DNA of 18,248 nucleotides from Rhodocyclales bacterium (lineage in GTDB: Bacteria; Pseudomonadota; Gammaproteobacteria; Burkholderiales; Rhodocyclaceae). Shown here one piece after another: positions 1-11,796 of the stretch. The stretch lies in contig JAJTBM010000017.1 in the NCBI GenBank assembly GCA_021286885.1, positions 1-18,248 of the forward strand. Direction: 5' to 3'. The position numbers were made by a program, and so were the translations under genes. A model generated the notes under the pieces. It was not told where the DNA came from, did no database searches, and worked only from the letters and a program-made list of their open reading frames with translations. The first letter of the stretch is position 1, and each line of letters opens with the position of its first letter.

Positions 1-4844
<4,844 letters not shown>

Positions 4845-4848
<4 letters not shown>

Positions 4849-6305
4849 GCACGCCGGCCGGCCCCGCGCCCTTTGCCTGGGCGGCCTACTTTGAAACGGG
4901 CCTGGATGATGTGGATGCCCAGCATCACAAGCTGGTGGATCTGGTCAACATGCTGGCCAGCCGGGCCATGGGGGGTGAAGGGCTCAAGCCGGCTGAACTG
5001 GAGCGCATTCTGGATGCCCTGGCTCGCTACGCCCAGCATCACTTCAGTGCCGAAGAGGCCTTGATGCAGCAGGTCGGGCTGGATCCGCGCCATCTTCAAA
5101 GTCATGGGCGCAGCCACCAGGAATTCATCACCCAGGTGGAGGACATGCGCCGCTCCACCGACCCGGCTCGGGTCACATCGGTGCTCTACGGTTTTGTCAC
5201 CAGCTGGTTGAGCTTTCATATTCTGGACACGGACCGCAGCATGGCCCGCCAGATCCGGGCCATCCAGTCCGGCCAGAGTCCCGCAGTGGCCTATGAGCTG
5301 GATGCGGGGGTGAACCCCGATCCGGCCAATCAGGCCCTGGTTCAGGCGGTGCGCCGCTTGTTGGGCGTGCTGGGGGAGCGCAACCGGGAGTTGGTGCGCC
5401 TGAATGCCGGCCTGGAGCAGCGGATTGCGGCGCGTACCCTGGCATTGAACGAAACCAACCAGGAACTGCGGCAGACCCTGGGGCGTCTCCAGGAAACCCA
5501 AGCCCGCCTGCTGGAGGCCGACAAAATGGCGGCGGTGGGCCAGCTCGCGGCAGGTATTGCCCATGAAATCAACAACCCCCTCGGGTTTGTGGCCTCGAAT
5601 CTGAGCGCCCTGGGGGGCTATGCGGGGCAGCTGCTGGATCTGGCCGGCGACTCCGACCGTTTGGTGCAGGGTGAAATGCCCCGCAGCGCCTGGCAGAGTG
5701 CGCGGGCCCGGATTGATCTGAACTACATCCGCGACGAGCTGCCTACCTTGCTTGCCGAATCAGAAAAGGGCGTGGATCGGGTCGGGGAGGTGGTGCGTGC
5801 CCTGTCCGAGTTTGCCAATCCCAGCCCGGCCACGGGGATCTGGAGCGGCATCCCCGAACTCATGGATCAGGCCATCCGTGAAACTGCCGAAGCCCGTCCG
5901 GTGGGGGTGGATGTGGTGCGCGAATACGCACCGGACCTCCCCTTGCTGCCCGTCAACCCAACGCTGCTGGGCTCTGCGTTTCGAGCACTCCTGGAGAATG
6001 CGGCCCTGGCCCTGGAAGGTAAGCCCGGGGCCATTACCGCTTGCCTGGAGCAACGCCCCGGAGAACTGCGCATCGAAGTGCGTGATACCGGCTGCGGGAT
6101 GGATGAAGCGGTGCGCAGCCGGGTGTTTGACCCATTTTTCACCACCCGCCCGGTGGGGCAGGGGCGTGGGCTGGGGCTCTCGGCCACGTATCGGATTGTG
6201 CGTCAGCATGGGGGGCGCATTGATGTGGTCAGCACCCCGGGCATGGGGAGTGCCTTCATCATTACCTTGCCGTTGGTAGATACGCCCGCCGAGGGTGGGC
6301 CCTGA
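4845..6305 (+). CDS. Bacteriohemerythrin-domain histidine kinase (soluble O2/redox sensor candidate)
   Basis: This 486-residue protein starts at a GTG in a GTGA overlap with the previous stop. A GGAG at 4833-4836, eight bases upstream, supports this start and translational coupling. Residues about 10-135 form a bacteriohemerythrin four-helix bundle with every expected diiron ligand: His27 (His28 adjacent), His66-x3-Glu70, His87-x3-His91 and His125-x4-Asp130. A long coiled coil (about 165-225) joins it to a kinase core of the NtrB-like type, with His240 in HEINNPLGF, a DTGCGM box, and GRGLGLS in the ATP lid. The N-box region ([10 protein letters not shown]) is somewhat unusual but keeps the key Asn. 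There is no receiver, HPt or membrane segment. Hemerythrin domains bind O2 and can respond to NO or redox state; using one to gate a kinase here is inference. It may signal through the neighbouring hybrid kinase's receiver/HPt or through an unlinked response regulator. Confidence 0.93.
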
Positions 6306-6334
6306 GCGCCCGCCCGCCAGAGAACAGCCAGACA

Positions 6335-6370
6335 ACAAAAAACCCGGCCTGGATGTGCCGGGTTTTTTGT
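6335..6370. terminator. Bidirectional intrinsic terminator between convergent operons
   Basis: Two perfectly complementary 14-base arms (6335-6348 and 6357-6370) enclose an 8-base loop. Each arm has a CCCGGC/GCCGGG core flanked by six A or six T, so on either strand the transcript is a GC hairpin followed by a U-rich run. It lies 29 bases past the kinase stop and 33 bases past the htpX stop, so it can end both transcripts. Confidence 0.92.
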
Positions 6371-6403
6371 TTTTGATTTTGGGCGGCAGACGCCCGGGGG
6401 GCT

Positions 6404-7255
6404 TCAGCGTCCCCGGGCCATGGCCCGCAGCCGGGCGATCCGTTCGCCGGTATCCGGGTGGGTGCTGAACAGCCCCGCCAGCCCGCCCCCCGAGAGGGGG
6501 TTCATGATCATCATCTGGGCGGTTTCCGGGTGGGCCTCAGCGGTATTCATGGGAATCCCCTGGGCGTAGGCGTGGATCTTGTGGAGCGCATCGGCCAGGG
6601 CGTTCGGGTCGCCGCTGATCTGGGCACCGCCCCGGTCGGCTTCAAACTCCCGGGCCCGGGAAATGGCCATCTGGATCAGGCTGGCAGCCAGGGGGGCCAG
6701 CAGGGCCACCAGAATGCCCGCCAGGGGATTGACCGGGCGTCCTTCGGAATCCCGCCCGCCAAAAAACATGGCGATGTTGGCCAGGGCCGAAATAGCCCCG
6801 GCCATGGTGGCCGAAATGGTGGAAATCAGGATGTCCCGGTGCTGAACGTGGGCCAGCTCATGGGCCATCACCCCGCGCAGTTCCCGGGCGCTCAGCATCT
6901 GCAGGATGCCGGTGGTGGCCGCCACGGCGGCGTTCTCCGGGTTGCGCCCGGTGGCAAAGGCGTTGGGCTGATCCTCATGGATGATGTACACCTTGGGCAT
7001 GGGCAGTCCGGCCCGGCCGGCCAGTTCGCGCACCATGTTGTACAGATAGGGCGAGCTGGTTTCATCCACCTGCTGGGCGTTGTACATGCGCAGCACCATC
7101 TGGTCGGAGAACCAGTAGGAGAAGATGTTCATCCCGCCGCCCAGCAACAGGGCGAGCAGCATGCCGGTCTTGCCGCCCAACAGGGCGCCAACAACCGCAA
7201 ACAGGGCGAGAATGGCGGCCATCAGGACGGAAGTCTTGAGCCAGTTGCCAAACAT
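6404..7255 (-). CDS. htpX: Membrane zinc metalloprotease HtpX (M48B)
   Basis: HtpX is an inner-membrane zinc endopeptidase that degrades misfolded or damaged membrane proteins, working alongside FtsH. The 283-residue product starts MFGNWLK. The ATG at 7255-7253 is preceded by AAGGA seven bases upstream, which decides this start over an upstream in-frame Met that lacks one. Hydrophobic segments fall at about 9-27, 31-49, 143-165 and 177-197. The catalytic motif HELAH is at 132-136 (zinc ligands His132 and His136, catalytic Glu133). The third ligand is probably Glu203 in the E-x3-D motif of SRAREFEAD. The length is usual for the family. It is the last gene after def and fmt, separated from fmt by 136 bases that contain a palindrome. 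In E. coli htpX is stress-induced; I see no clear heat-shock promoter here. Confidence 0.96.
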   Translation of the reverse strand: MFGNWLKTSVLMAAILALFAVVGALLGGKTGMLLALLLGGGMNIFSYWFSDQMVLRMYNAQQVDETSSPYLYNMVRELAGRAGLPMPKVYIIHEDQPNAFATGRNPENAAVAATTGILQMLSARELRGVMAHELAHVQHRDILISTISATMAGAISALANIAMFFGGRDSEGRPVNPLAGILVALLAPLAASLIQMAISRAREFEADRGGAQISGDPNALADALHKIHAYAQGIPMNTAEAHPETAQMMIMNPLSGGGLAGLFSTHPDTGERIARLRAMARGR

Positions 7256-7326
7256 GGGGGCGTCCTTTCGGGCGTGAATAAAGGTTGAGTAAAGCTTGCG
7301 TAAAGGCAGATAGCCGTTAGATGGAG

Positions 7327-7352
7327 CAAGGGCTGGAAAATTCCAGCCCTTG
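7327..7352. repeat. Perfect 12-bp inverted repeat in the fmt-htpX gap
   Basis: The arms CAAGGGCTGGAA (7327-7338) and TTCCAGCCCTTG (7341-7352) are exact complements separated by two bases. In RNA it would fold as a stem of about 10 bp with a small A/U-rich loop, 40 bases past the fmt stop and about 70 bases before htpX. No U-run follows it on the minus strand, so a classic terminator is unlikely. It could be an mRNA-stabilising or processing hairpin, a partial attenuator, or a dimeric operator for htpX. Confidence 0.7.
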
Positions 7353-7391
7353 TGGTCTTGCAGTTGTTGCGCTTTTTTGCGCGGCAGCGGT

Positions 7392-8312
7392 TCAGCTGAA
7401 GAAGCTGCCCACCGGCACGGCGGTGCCGCGCACAAAGTCGCCGGCGGCCATGCGCTTGGCACCGGGCTTTTGCAGCTCGGTGATGCACACTGCGCCGCTG
7501 CCGCAGGCCACCACGATGCCGGCGCCTTCGGCGATCAGCACTTCGCCCGGCTTGCCGCTGGCGTCAATGGCCCGGGCGCGCCAGCACTTGACGAGCGTGT
7601 CCTGATAGCTGGCCACGGCCCCGGGGAAGGGGTTGAAGGCGCGGATGCGGCGCTCGATCTCGATGGCCGGCAGCTGCCAGTCGATGCGTGCCTCATCCTT
7701 GCTGATCTTGGCCGCGTAGGTGCAGCCCTCGGCCGGCTGGGGCGTCGCGCTGAGGCCGTCGGGCAGGGCGCGCAGGGCTTCGACGATGAGTTCGCCGCCT
7801 TGCTGGGCCAGGCGGTCGTGCAGCACGCCGGTGGTGTCATCGGCGTAGATCCGGCTCGTGCCCTTGAGCAGCATGGGGCCGGTATCGAGGCCCGCATCCA
7901 TCTGCATGATGGTGATCCCGGTTTCCGCATCGCCCGCCTGAATGGCCCGGTGGATGGGGGCCGCGCCGCGCCAGCGGGGCAGCAGCGAGGCGTGGATGTT
8001 GAGGCACCCGTAGCGTGGGATGTCGAGCACCGCCTGGGGCAGGATGATCCCGTAGGCGGCCACCACCAGCACGTCGGCTCCGGCGGCGGCCAGGGGCGCC
8101 TGCTGTTCGGGGGTGCGCAGCTTTTCGGGCTGGTGCACCGGAATGCCGGCGGCGAGGGCCACCTGTTTGACCGGGCTGGGCTGGAGCTGCATGCCGCGCC
8201 CGGCAGGACGATCCGGCTGGGTCAGCACCAGGGGGACTTCAAAACCGGCGGCGAGGATGGCTTCCAGGGCGACGGCGGCGAATTCGGGGGTTCCGGCGAA
8301 AGCGACTTTCAT
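7392..8312 (-). CDS. fmt: Methionyl-tRNA formyltransferase
   Basis: Fmt formylates the amino group of initiator Met-tRNA using 10-formyltetrahydrofolate, which lets bacterial translation initiate. The 306-residue protein starts [12 protein letters not shown], the family's typical N-terminus. The catalytic triad is visible as Asn105 and His107 in [16 protein letters not shown] and Asp143 in MDAGLDTGP, each three residues earlier than in the E. coli enzyme. A C-terminal OB-like tRNA-binding domain follows from about residue 205. Its ATG shares one base with the def stop (TGATG on the minus strand), so the pair is translationally coupled. Length and motifs are complete. Confidence 0.98.
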   Translation of the reverse strand: MKVAFAGTPEFAAVALEAILAAGFEVPLVLTQPDRPAGRGMQLQPSPVKQVALAAGIPVHQPEKLRTPEQQAPLAAAGADVLVVAAYGIILPQAVLDIPRYGCLNIHASLLPRWRGAAPIHRAIQAGDAETGITIMQMDAGLDTGPMLLKGTSRIYADDTTGVLHDRLAQQGGELIVEALRALPDGLSATPQPAEGCTYAAKISKDEARIDWQLPAIEIERRIRAFNPFPGAVASYQDTLVKCWRARAIDASGKPGEVLIAEGAGIVVACGSGAVCITELQKPGAKRMAAGDFVRGTAVPVGSFFS

Positions 8313-8815
8313 CAGGCAGTGATCCGGGCCTTCTTGGCCAGTTTGGTCTTGATGCGGTTCTGCTTGAGGGGCGACAGGTATTCAACGAACACCTTGCCTT
8401 CCAGGTGATCCAGTTCGTGCTGCACGCACACCGCCAGAAGCCCGTCGGCGTCGAACTCGAAGGTCTTGCCATTGGGGTTCAGGGCTCGGACACGAACTTT
8501 TTCAGCGCGTTCGACCTTGTCGTACACGCCCGGGACCGAAAGACAACCTTCCTCACAAACCTGCTCGCCGCTTCGGGCGATGATTTCGGGGTTGATCAGG
8601 GCCAGCAGGCCGGATTTGTCTTCGGAAACGTCGATGACCACGATGCGCTTGTGCACATTCACCTGGGTCGCGGCCAGGCCGACGCCGGGGGCTTCGTACA
8701 TGGTTTCGGCCATGTCCTTGATCAGTTGACGGATCTCGTCGGTTACCTCGCCCACCGGCTCGGCGCGGGTGTGCAGGCGGGGATCGGGATAGCGAAGAAT
8801 GGGTAGGAGGGCCAT
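8312..8815 (-). CDS. def: Peptide deformylase
   Basis: This metalloenzyme removes the formyl group from nascent proteins, completing the cycle begun by Fmt. The 167-residue protein starts [14 protein letters not shown]. All three family motifs are present: GVGLAATQ at 44-51, EGCLSVPG at 89-96 with metal ligand Cys91, and QHELDHLEG at 132-140 with His133, Glu134 and His137. The frame stays open a long way upstream, across the opposite strand of the LysM gene, but the family N-terminus fixes the ATG at 8815. No clear ribosome-binding site precedes it. It is the first gene of def-fmt-htpX and is divergent from the LysM gene. Confidence 0.98.
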   Translation of the reverse strand: MALLPILRYPDPRLHTRAEPVGEVTDEIRQLIKDMAETMYEAPGVGLAATQVNVHKRIVVIDVSEDKSGLLALINPEIIARSGEQVCEEGCLSVPGVYDKVERAEKVRVRALNPNGKTFEFDADGLLAVCVQHELDHLEGKVFVEYLSPLKQNRIKTKLAKKARITA

Positions 8816-8962
8816 AAGATTGCCGGGTATAGACTTTACGTGCAGAATTTCGGATCGACTCTGCGATGCCTGCGTCCTGATGATGCGGGTATCAGGCTCC
8901 GCAACCCAGGCCGCACCGTTGGGGTGTGGCTCTGCAAACCGCTGAAAGCGAGTGCATTGCCC
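8816..8962. other. Divergent intergenic region between def and the LysM gene
   Basis: These 147 bases must carry the start signals for the plus-strand genes and probably for def. A weak plus-strand promoter match is TTGCCG (8820-8825), 17 bases, CAGAAT (8843-8848). A small inverted repeat, CCTGAT (8876-8881) and ATCAGG (8891-8896), has a 9-base spacer. Neither is strong enough to name as a site. Confidence 0.35.
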
Positions 8963-10093
8963 ATGATGCGCATTATATCCGCCCTCCTGGCCGGTGTTGT
9001 GATGCTGGCCCCCGGGATGGCTGCTGCTGCCGACCCCGTCCGCCTGGCTGACAACGCCCCTGATAGCTATACGGTCACGGCTGGTGACACCCTGTGGGGC
9101 ATTTCCGCCCGCTTCCTGCAAGACCCCTGGCGCTGGCCCGATGTCTGGAAACTCAATAAAGACGAGATTCGCAATCCCCACCTGATTTACCCGGGTCAGT
9201 TGGTGGTGCTGGATCGCAGCGGCCCGGTGCCCGTGCTCAAGCTGGGGCGTCAGCTCAGCCAGGGCGGCCAGGGGCTGCCTAACCGCAGCCTGTACGAAAA
9301 GCGTTTCCCTCAGGTGCATTCGAGCAATCTCGAAGAAGCCCTCCGCACCATCCCGGCCCGGATCATCGAACCATTTCTGTCTGATTCGCGCATCGTCAAT
9401 AGCGAAGAAGAGCAGGGCGCAGGCGTCATCGTCAGCGTTCAGGAAGGCCGAGTCTATTCCGGCCCTGGTGATCTGATCTACGCGCTGCCCATCAATCAGG
9501 AGCATCGCCAGTGGAGCGTCTTCCGCGAAGCCAAGCCGCTGGTGGAGCCCGTGACCGGTGAGCGCCTGGGCTACGAGGCAAGCTTCGTCGGCACCGCCCA
9601 GCTCACAGCCCCTGCAGGGCCTGAGCCTGAGGCCCAAAGCTTCTGGCAGTCCCTCTGGAACAGCAAGCCCCGCCAGGAGCCCGCCACGCTCCAGGTGTTG
9701 ACCGCCAAGGCCGAAATCGGCCTCAGGGATCGGCTGCTGCCTTCTTCTACGCCCGAACTCATCAGCTACGCCCCCCATGCCCCCGCCCAGCCGGTGGAAG
9801 GGCGTGTGGTATCGGTGCATGGAGGGGTGGCCCAGGCGGGGCGCTACAGCGTGGTTTCCATCGGCCTGGGGGCCCGGGACAACATGGAAGTCGGCCATGT
9901 GCTCGCCATTCACCGCAGCCAGAAGCGCTTGGCCAAGTTCGATGATGGCTCCCGCAGTACCGGCAATATCGCGCAGCCCCAGCAGCGCACAGGTCTGGCG
10001 CTGGTGTTCCGGGTGTTTGAGCGGGCATCTTATGCCTTGATTATGGAAAGCTCGGAAGTGGTCAACGTGGCCGATGTGGTGCGTAACCCCTGA
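8963..10093 (+). CDS. Secreted LysM peptidoglycan-binding protein, function unknown
   Basis: From the ATG at 8963 the product has 376 residues and opens with a signal peptide ([15 protein letters not shown], cleavage near AAAA-DP at about 22-23). The tandem ATGs make 8963 or 8966 equally likely. A GTG at 8840 would bury the signal peptide and is rejected. A single LysM domain covers about 35-84 ([16 protein letters not shown] to IYPGQLVVL), which should bind glycan in the cell wall. The remaining roughly 290 residues have no catalytic motif I recognise; a glycine-rich section near [20 protein letters not shown] suggests a beta-rich fold. It lies directly before dprA with ten bases between stop and start, so the genes probably share a transcript. 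Proteins of this type are commonly found beside dprA in betaproteobacteria, without a known functional link. Confidence 0.9.
   Translation: MMRIISALLAGVVMLAPGMAAAADPVRLADNAPDSYTVTAGDTLWGISARFLQDPWRWPDVWKLNKDEIRNPHLIYPGQLVVLDRSGPVPVLKLGRQLSQGGQGLPNRSLYEKRFPQVHSSNLEEALRTIPARIIEPFLSDSRIVNSEEEQGAGVIVSVQEGRVYSGPGDLIYALPINQEHRQWSVFREAKPLVEPVTGERLGYEASFVGTAQLTAPAGPEPEAQSFWQSLWNSKPRQEPATLQVLTAKAEIGLRDRLLPSSTPELISYAPHAPAQPVEGRVVSVHGGVAQAGRYSVVSIGLGARDNMEVGHVLAIHRSQKRLAKFDDGSRSTGNIAQPQQRTGLALVFRVFERASYALIMESSEVVNVADVVRNP
8972..8977 (-). promoter_or_regulatory. Perfect TATAAT on the minus strand, possible def -10 box
   Basis: The minus strand reads TATAAT within the first codons of the LysM gene. It would start a transcript about 150 bases upstream of def. 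No recognisable -35 hexamer lies 16-18 bases upstream and there is no extended -10 TG, so this could be chance. Confidence 0.2.
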
Positions 10094-10103
10094 GCCCCAG
10101 CCC

Positions 10104-11192
10104 GTGACTGATTTGGCGGATCTGGCCGGCTGGCTGCGCCTGGGGTCGATTCCCGGCCTGGGTGCGGTGGGCCAGCGCCAGTTGCTGGCGGCCTTTGGGC
10201 TGCCAGAGCAGATTTTTGCCGCCGACGAGCCCGCCCTCGCGGCGGTGCTTGGTCAGGCGCTGGCACGCCAGGTACTCAGCCACGACACCCGCCCGGCGGT
10301 GGAGCGGGGCCTGGCCTGGCTGCAGGCGCCGGATCAGCATCTGATTACCCTGGCCGATCCGGCCTATCCCCCGCTGTTGCTGGAAATCCCCGATCCGCCC
10401 CCTTTGCTCTACGTGAAGGGCCAGCCCGCCTGTCTGCGCCGGCCCTCGGTGGCGGTGGTGGGGGCCCGGAGTGCGACGCCCCAGGGCGTGCGCAATGCCG
10501 AAGATTTTGCCCGCAGCCTCTCGGAGGCCGGTTTACAAGTGGTGAGTGGCCTCGCCCTGGGCATTGATGCGGCGGCCCATCGGGGCGGGCTGGCAGGCCC
10601 GGGAGGCTCGCTGGCCGTCATCGGCACCGGCGCCGACCGCATCTACCCGGCCCGTAACGAGGCCCTGGCCCGGCAGTTGGCCGAAGAGGGCGCGGTGGTG
10701 AGCGACCTGCCCCTCGGGAGTGGCCCCCTGGCCCATCATTTTCCGCGCCGCAACCGGATCATTGCCGGCTTGGCCAAGGGCGTGCTGGTGGTGGAAGCGG
10801 CGGTGCAGAGCGGTTCCCTGATCACCGCCCGGCTGGCGGTTGAATGCAGCCGGGAGGTGTTCGCGATACCAGGTTCAATTCACGCGCCCCTGGCAAAGGG
10901 ATGTCACCAGCTGATCCGCGAAGGCGCGAAGCTGGTGGAAAGCGCCGCCCATATCCTTGAAGAATTGCGCCTGGACGAGCCGGAAAGGGCTTTGGCCCTG
11001 GATTTGCCCCCGCCAGCACTGGAGGGCGACGAGGCCCGGGTGTGGGATGCCCTGGGGACGGAAGCCACCGAAATGGATCTGCTGTTGCAGCGCACCAGCT
11101 TGACGCCAGAGGCACTCTACGCCATTCTGCTGACGCTGGAGCTCGAAGGGCGGCTTGCGCGCCTGCCCGGCGGACGTCTCCAGCGCCTCTGA
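10104..11192 (+). CDS. dprA: DNA-processing protein DprA (Smf)
   Basis: DprA binds incoming single-stranded DNA in the cytosol and loads RecA on it during natural transformation. From the GTG at 10104 ([13 protein letters not shown]) it has 362 residues. A helix-hairpin-helix/SAM-like start ([17 protein letters not shown], about 16-32) precedes the Rossmann-like core at about 85-290. The core contains [10 protein letters not shown] at 116-125, [15 protein letters not shown] at 148-162, [10 protein letters not shown] at 215-224 and [10 protein letters not shown] at 236-245. A C-terminal winged-helix domain covers about 305-360. Upstream in-frame GTGs from 10074 overlap the LysM gene and lack a ribosome-binding site. 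The chosen start also has only a weak one, so coupling to the LysM gene is likely. DprA is also widespread in bacteria not known to be competent, so its presence does not prove transformation. Confidence 0.96.
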   Translation: MTDLADLAGWLRLGSIPGLGAVGQRQLLAAFGLPEQIFAADEPALAAVLGQALARQVLSHDTRPAVERGLAWLQAPDQHLITLADPAYPPLLLEIPDPPPLLYVKGQPACLRRPSVAVVGARSATPQGVRNAEDFARSLSEAGLQVVSGLALGIDAAAHRGGLAGPGGSLAVIGTGADRIYPARNEALARQLAEEGAVVSDLPLGSGPLAHHFPRRNRIIAGLAKGVLVVEAAVQSGSLITARLAVECSREVFAIPGSIHAPLAKGCHQLIREGAKLVESAAHILEELRLDEPERALALDLPPPALEGDEARVWDALGTEATEMDLLLQRTSLTPEALYAILLTLELEGRLARLPGGRLQRL

Positions 11193-11218
11193 TATTGACC
11201 GGCCCCAGGCCCCGCGCC

Positions 11219-11701
11219 ATGTTCGACATCCTTGTCTACCTGTTCGAGAACTACGTGCATGCTGATGCATGTCCCGAACCCGCCCAACTGGCTCGCAAGC
11301 TGACGGCAGCAGGTTTCGACGAGACCGAAATCTCCGAAGCCCTCGAATGGCTGTCCGGCCTGCGCCAGAGCTCCGATGGCGCACCGCCCGCCCGCATGGC
11401 CCATCCGGGCTCGGTACGGATCTTCTGCGAAGAAGAAATGCTGCTGCTGGGGGTGGAGTGCCGGGGCTTTCTGCTGTTCCTGGAAAATGCTGGCATTCTG
11501 AATGCCGAATGTCGCGAACTGGTGATCGAACGGGCCCTGGCCCTGGGCGATCCCGAAATCGAGCTGGACAATCTCAAGGTCATCGTGTTGATGGTGCTGT
11601 GGCAGCAAGATCGCCCTCTGAATGGTCTCATTCTTGAAGAATTGCTCAACGAATGGGGTCTGGAAGACGAGGACGAAGAGCCCGCATTCATCCGGCATTG
11701 A
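11219..11701 (+). CDS. smg: Smg protein (DUF494 family)
   Basis: The 160-residue product starts MFDILVYLFENYV, the characteristic Smg N-terminus, and has the usual length (E. coli Smg is about 157). It is acidic and soluble and ends in LEDEDEEPAFIRH. No catalytic motif or metal site is visible. The biochemical role of the family is unknown; the name comes from its conserved place after smf/dprA. Here it follows dprA by 26 bases, presumably on the same transcript, and its stop codon runs straight into a strong stem-loop before topB. The family call is firm, the function is not. Confidence 0.95.
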   Translation: MFDILVYLFENYVHADACPEPAQLARKLTAAGFDETEISEALEWLSGLRQSSDGAPPARMAHPGSVRIFCEEEMLLLGVECRGFLLFLENAGILNAECRELVIERALALGDPEIELDNLKVIVLMVLWQQDRPLNGLILEELLNEWGLEDEDEEPAFIRH

Positions 11702-11733
11702 GCCTCCGGCCGCTTGCACTGCGGCCCGGGGCT
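11701..11733 (+). other. Strong stem-loop at the smg stop codon
   Basis: The last base of the smg stop begins a GC-rich hairpin. AGCC (11701-11704), CC (11706-11707) and GGCCGC (11708-11713) pair with GCGGCC (11721-11726), GG (11728-11729) and GGCT (11730-11733), giving 12 pairs. Unpaired bases are T11705 and C11727, and the loop is TTGCACT. No U-run follows, so it is a poor classic terminator. It may protect or attenuate the upstream transcript. Confidence 0.6.
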
Positions 11734-11743
11734 TACGTATGAT
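11714..11743 (+). promoter_or_regulatory. Candidate sigma70 promoter for topB
   Basis: A -35-like TTGCAC (11714-11719) is followed after 18 bases by TATGAT (11738-11743), five of six matches to the -10 consensus. Transcription would begin near 11750, leaving a leader of about 47 bases. The -35 lies in the loop of the stem-loop at the smg stop. Confidence 0.4.
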
Positions 11744-11796
11744 CCTTGCCCCCAACAACCCGAGAGCCAGCGCGCCCTGGGCGCCGCCTGACAGGA

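Noticed and set aside
7256..7326. Heat-shock (sigma32) promoter for htpX
   Set aside because: No CTTGAA plus CCCCAT-like pair at proper spacing could be found on the minus strand.
7256..7462. Longer N-terminus for HtpX
   Set aside because: The family N-terminus MFGNWLK has its own AAGGA site; the extension overlaps fmt and is not family-like.
7350..8408. 352-codon plus-strand frame opposite fmt
   Set aside because: Antisense shadow of a gene with complete catalytic motifs.
8840..8962. GTG at 8840 as start of the LysM protein
   Set aside because: It would put 41 residues in front of a clear signal peptide.
8816..9913. Upstream in-frame extension of def giving a 533-residue protein
   Set aside because: The extra part is antisense to the LysM gene, and peptide deformylases begin with the [18 protein letters not shown] N-terminus.
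10074..10103. GTG codons at or after 10074 as the dprA start
   Set aside because: They lie in the end of the LysM gene with no ribosome-binding site; the GTG at 10104 gives a normal DprA N-terminus.
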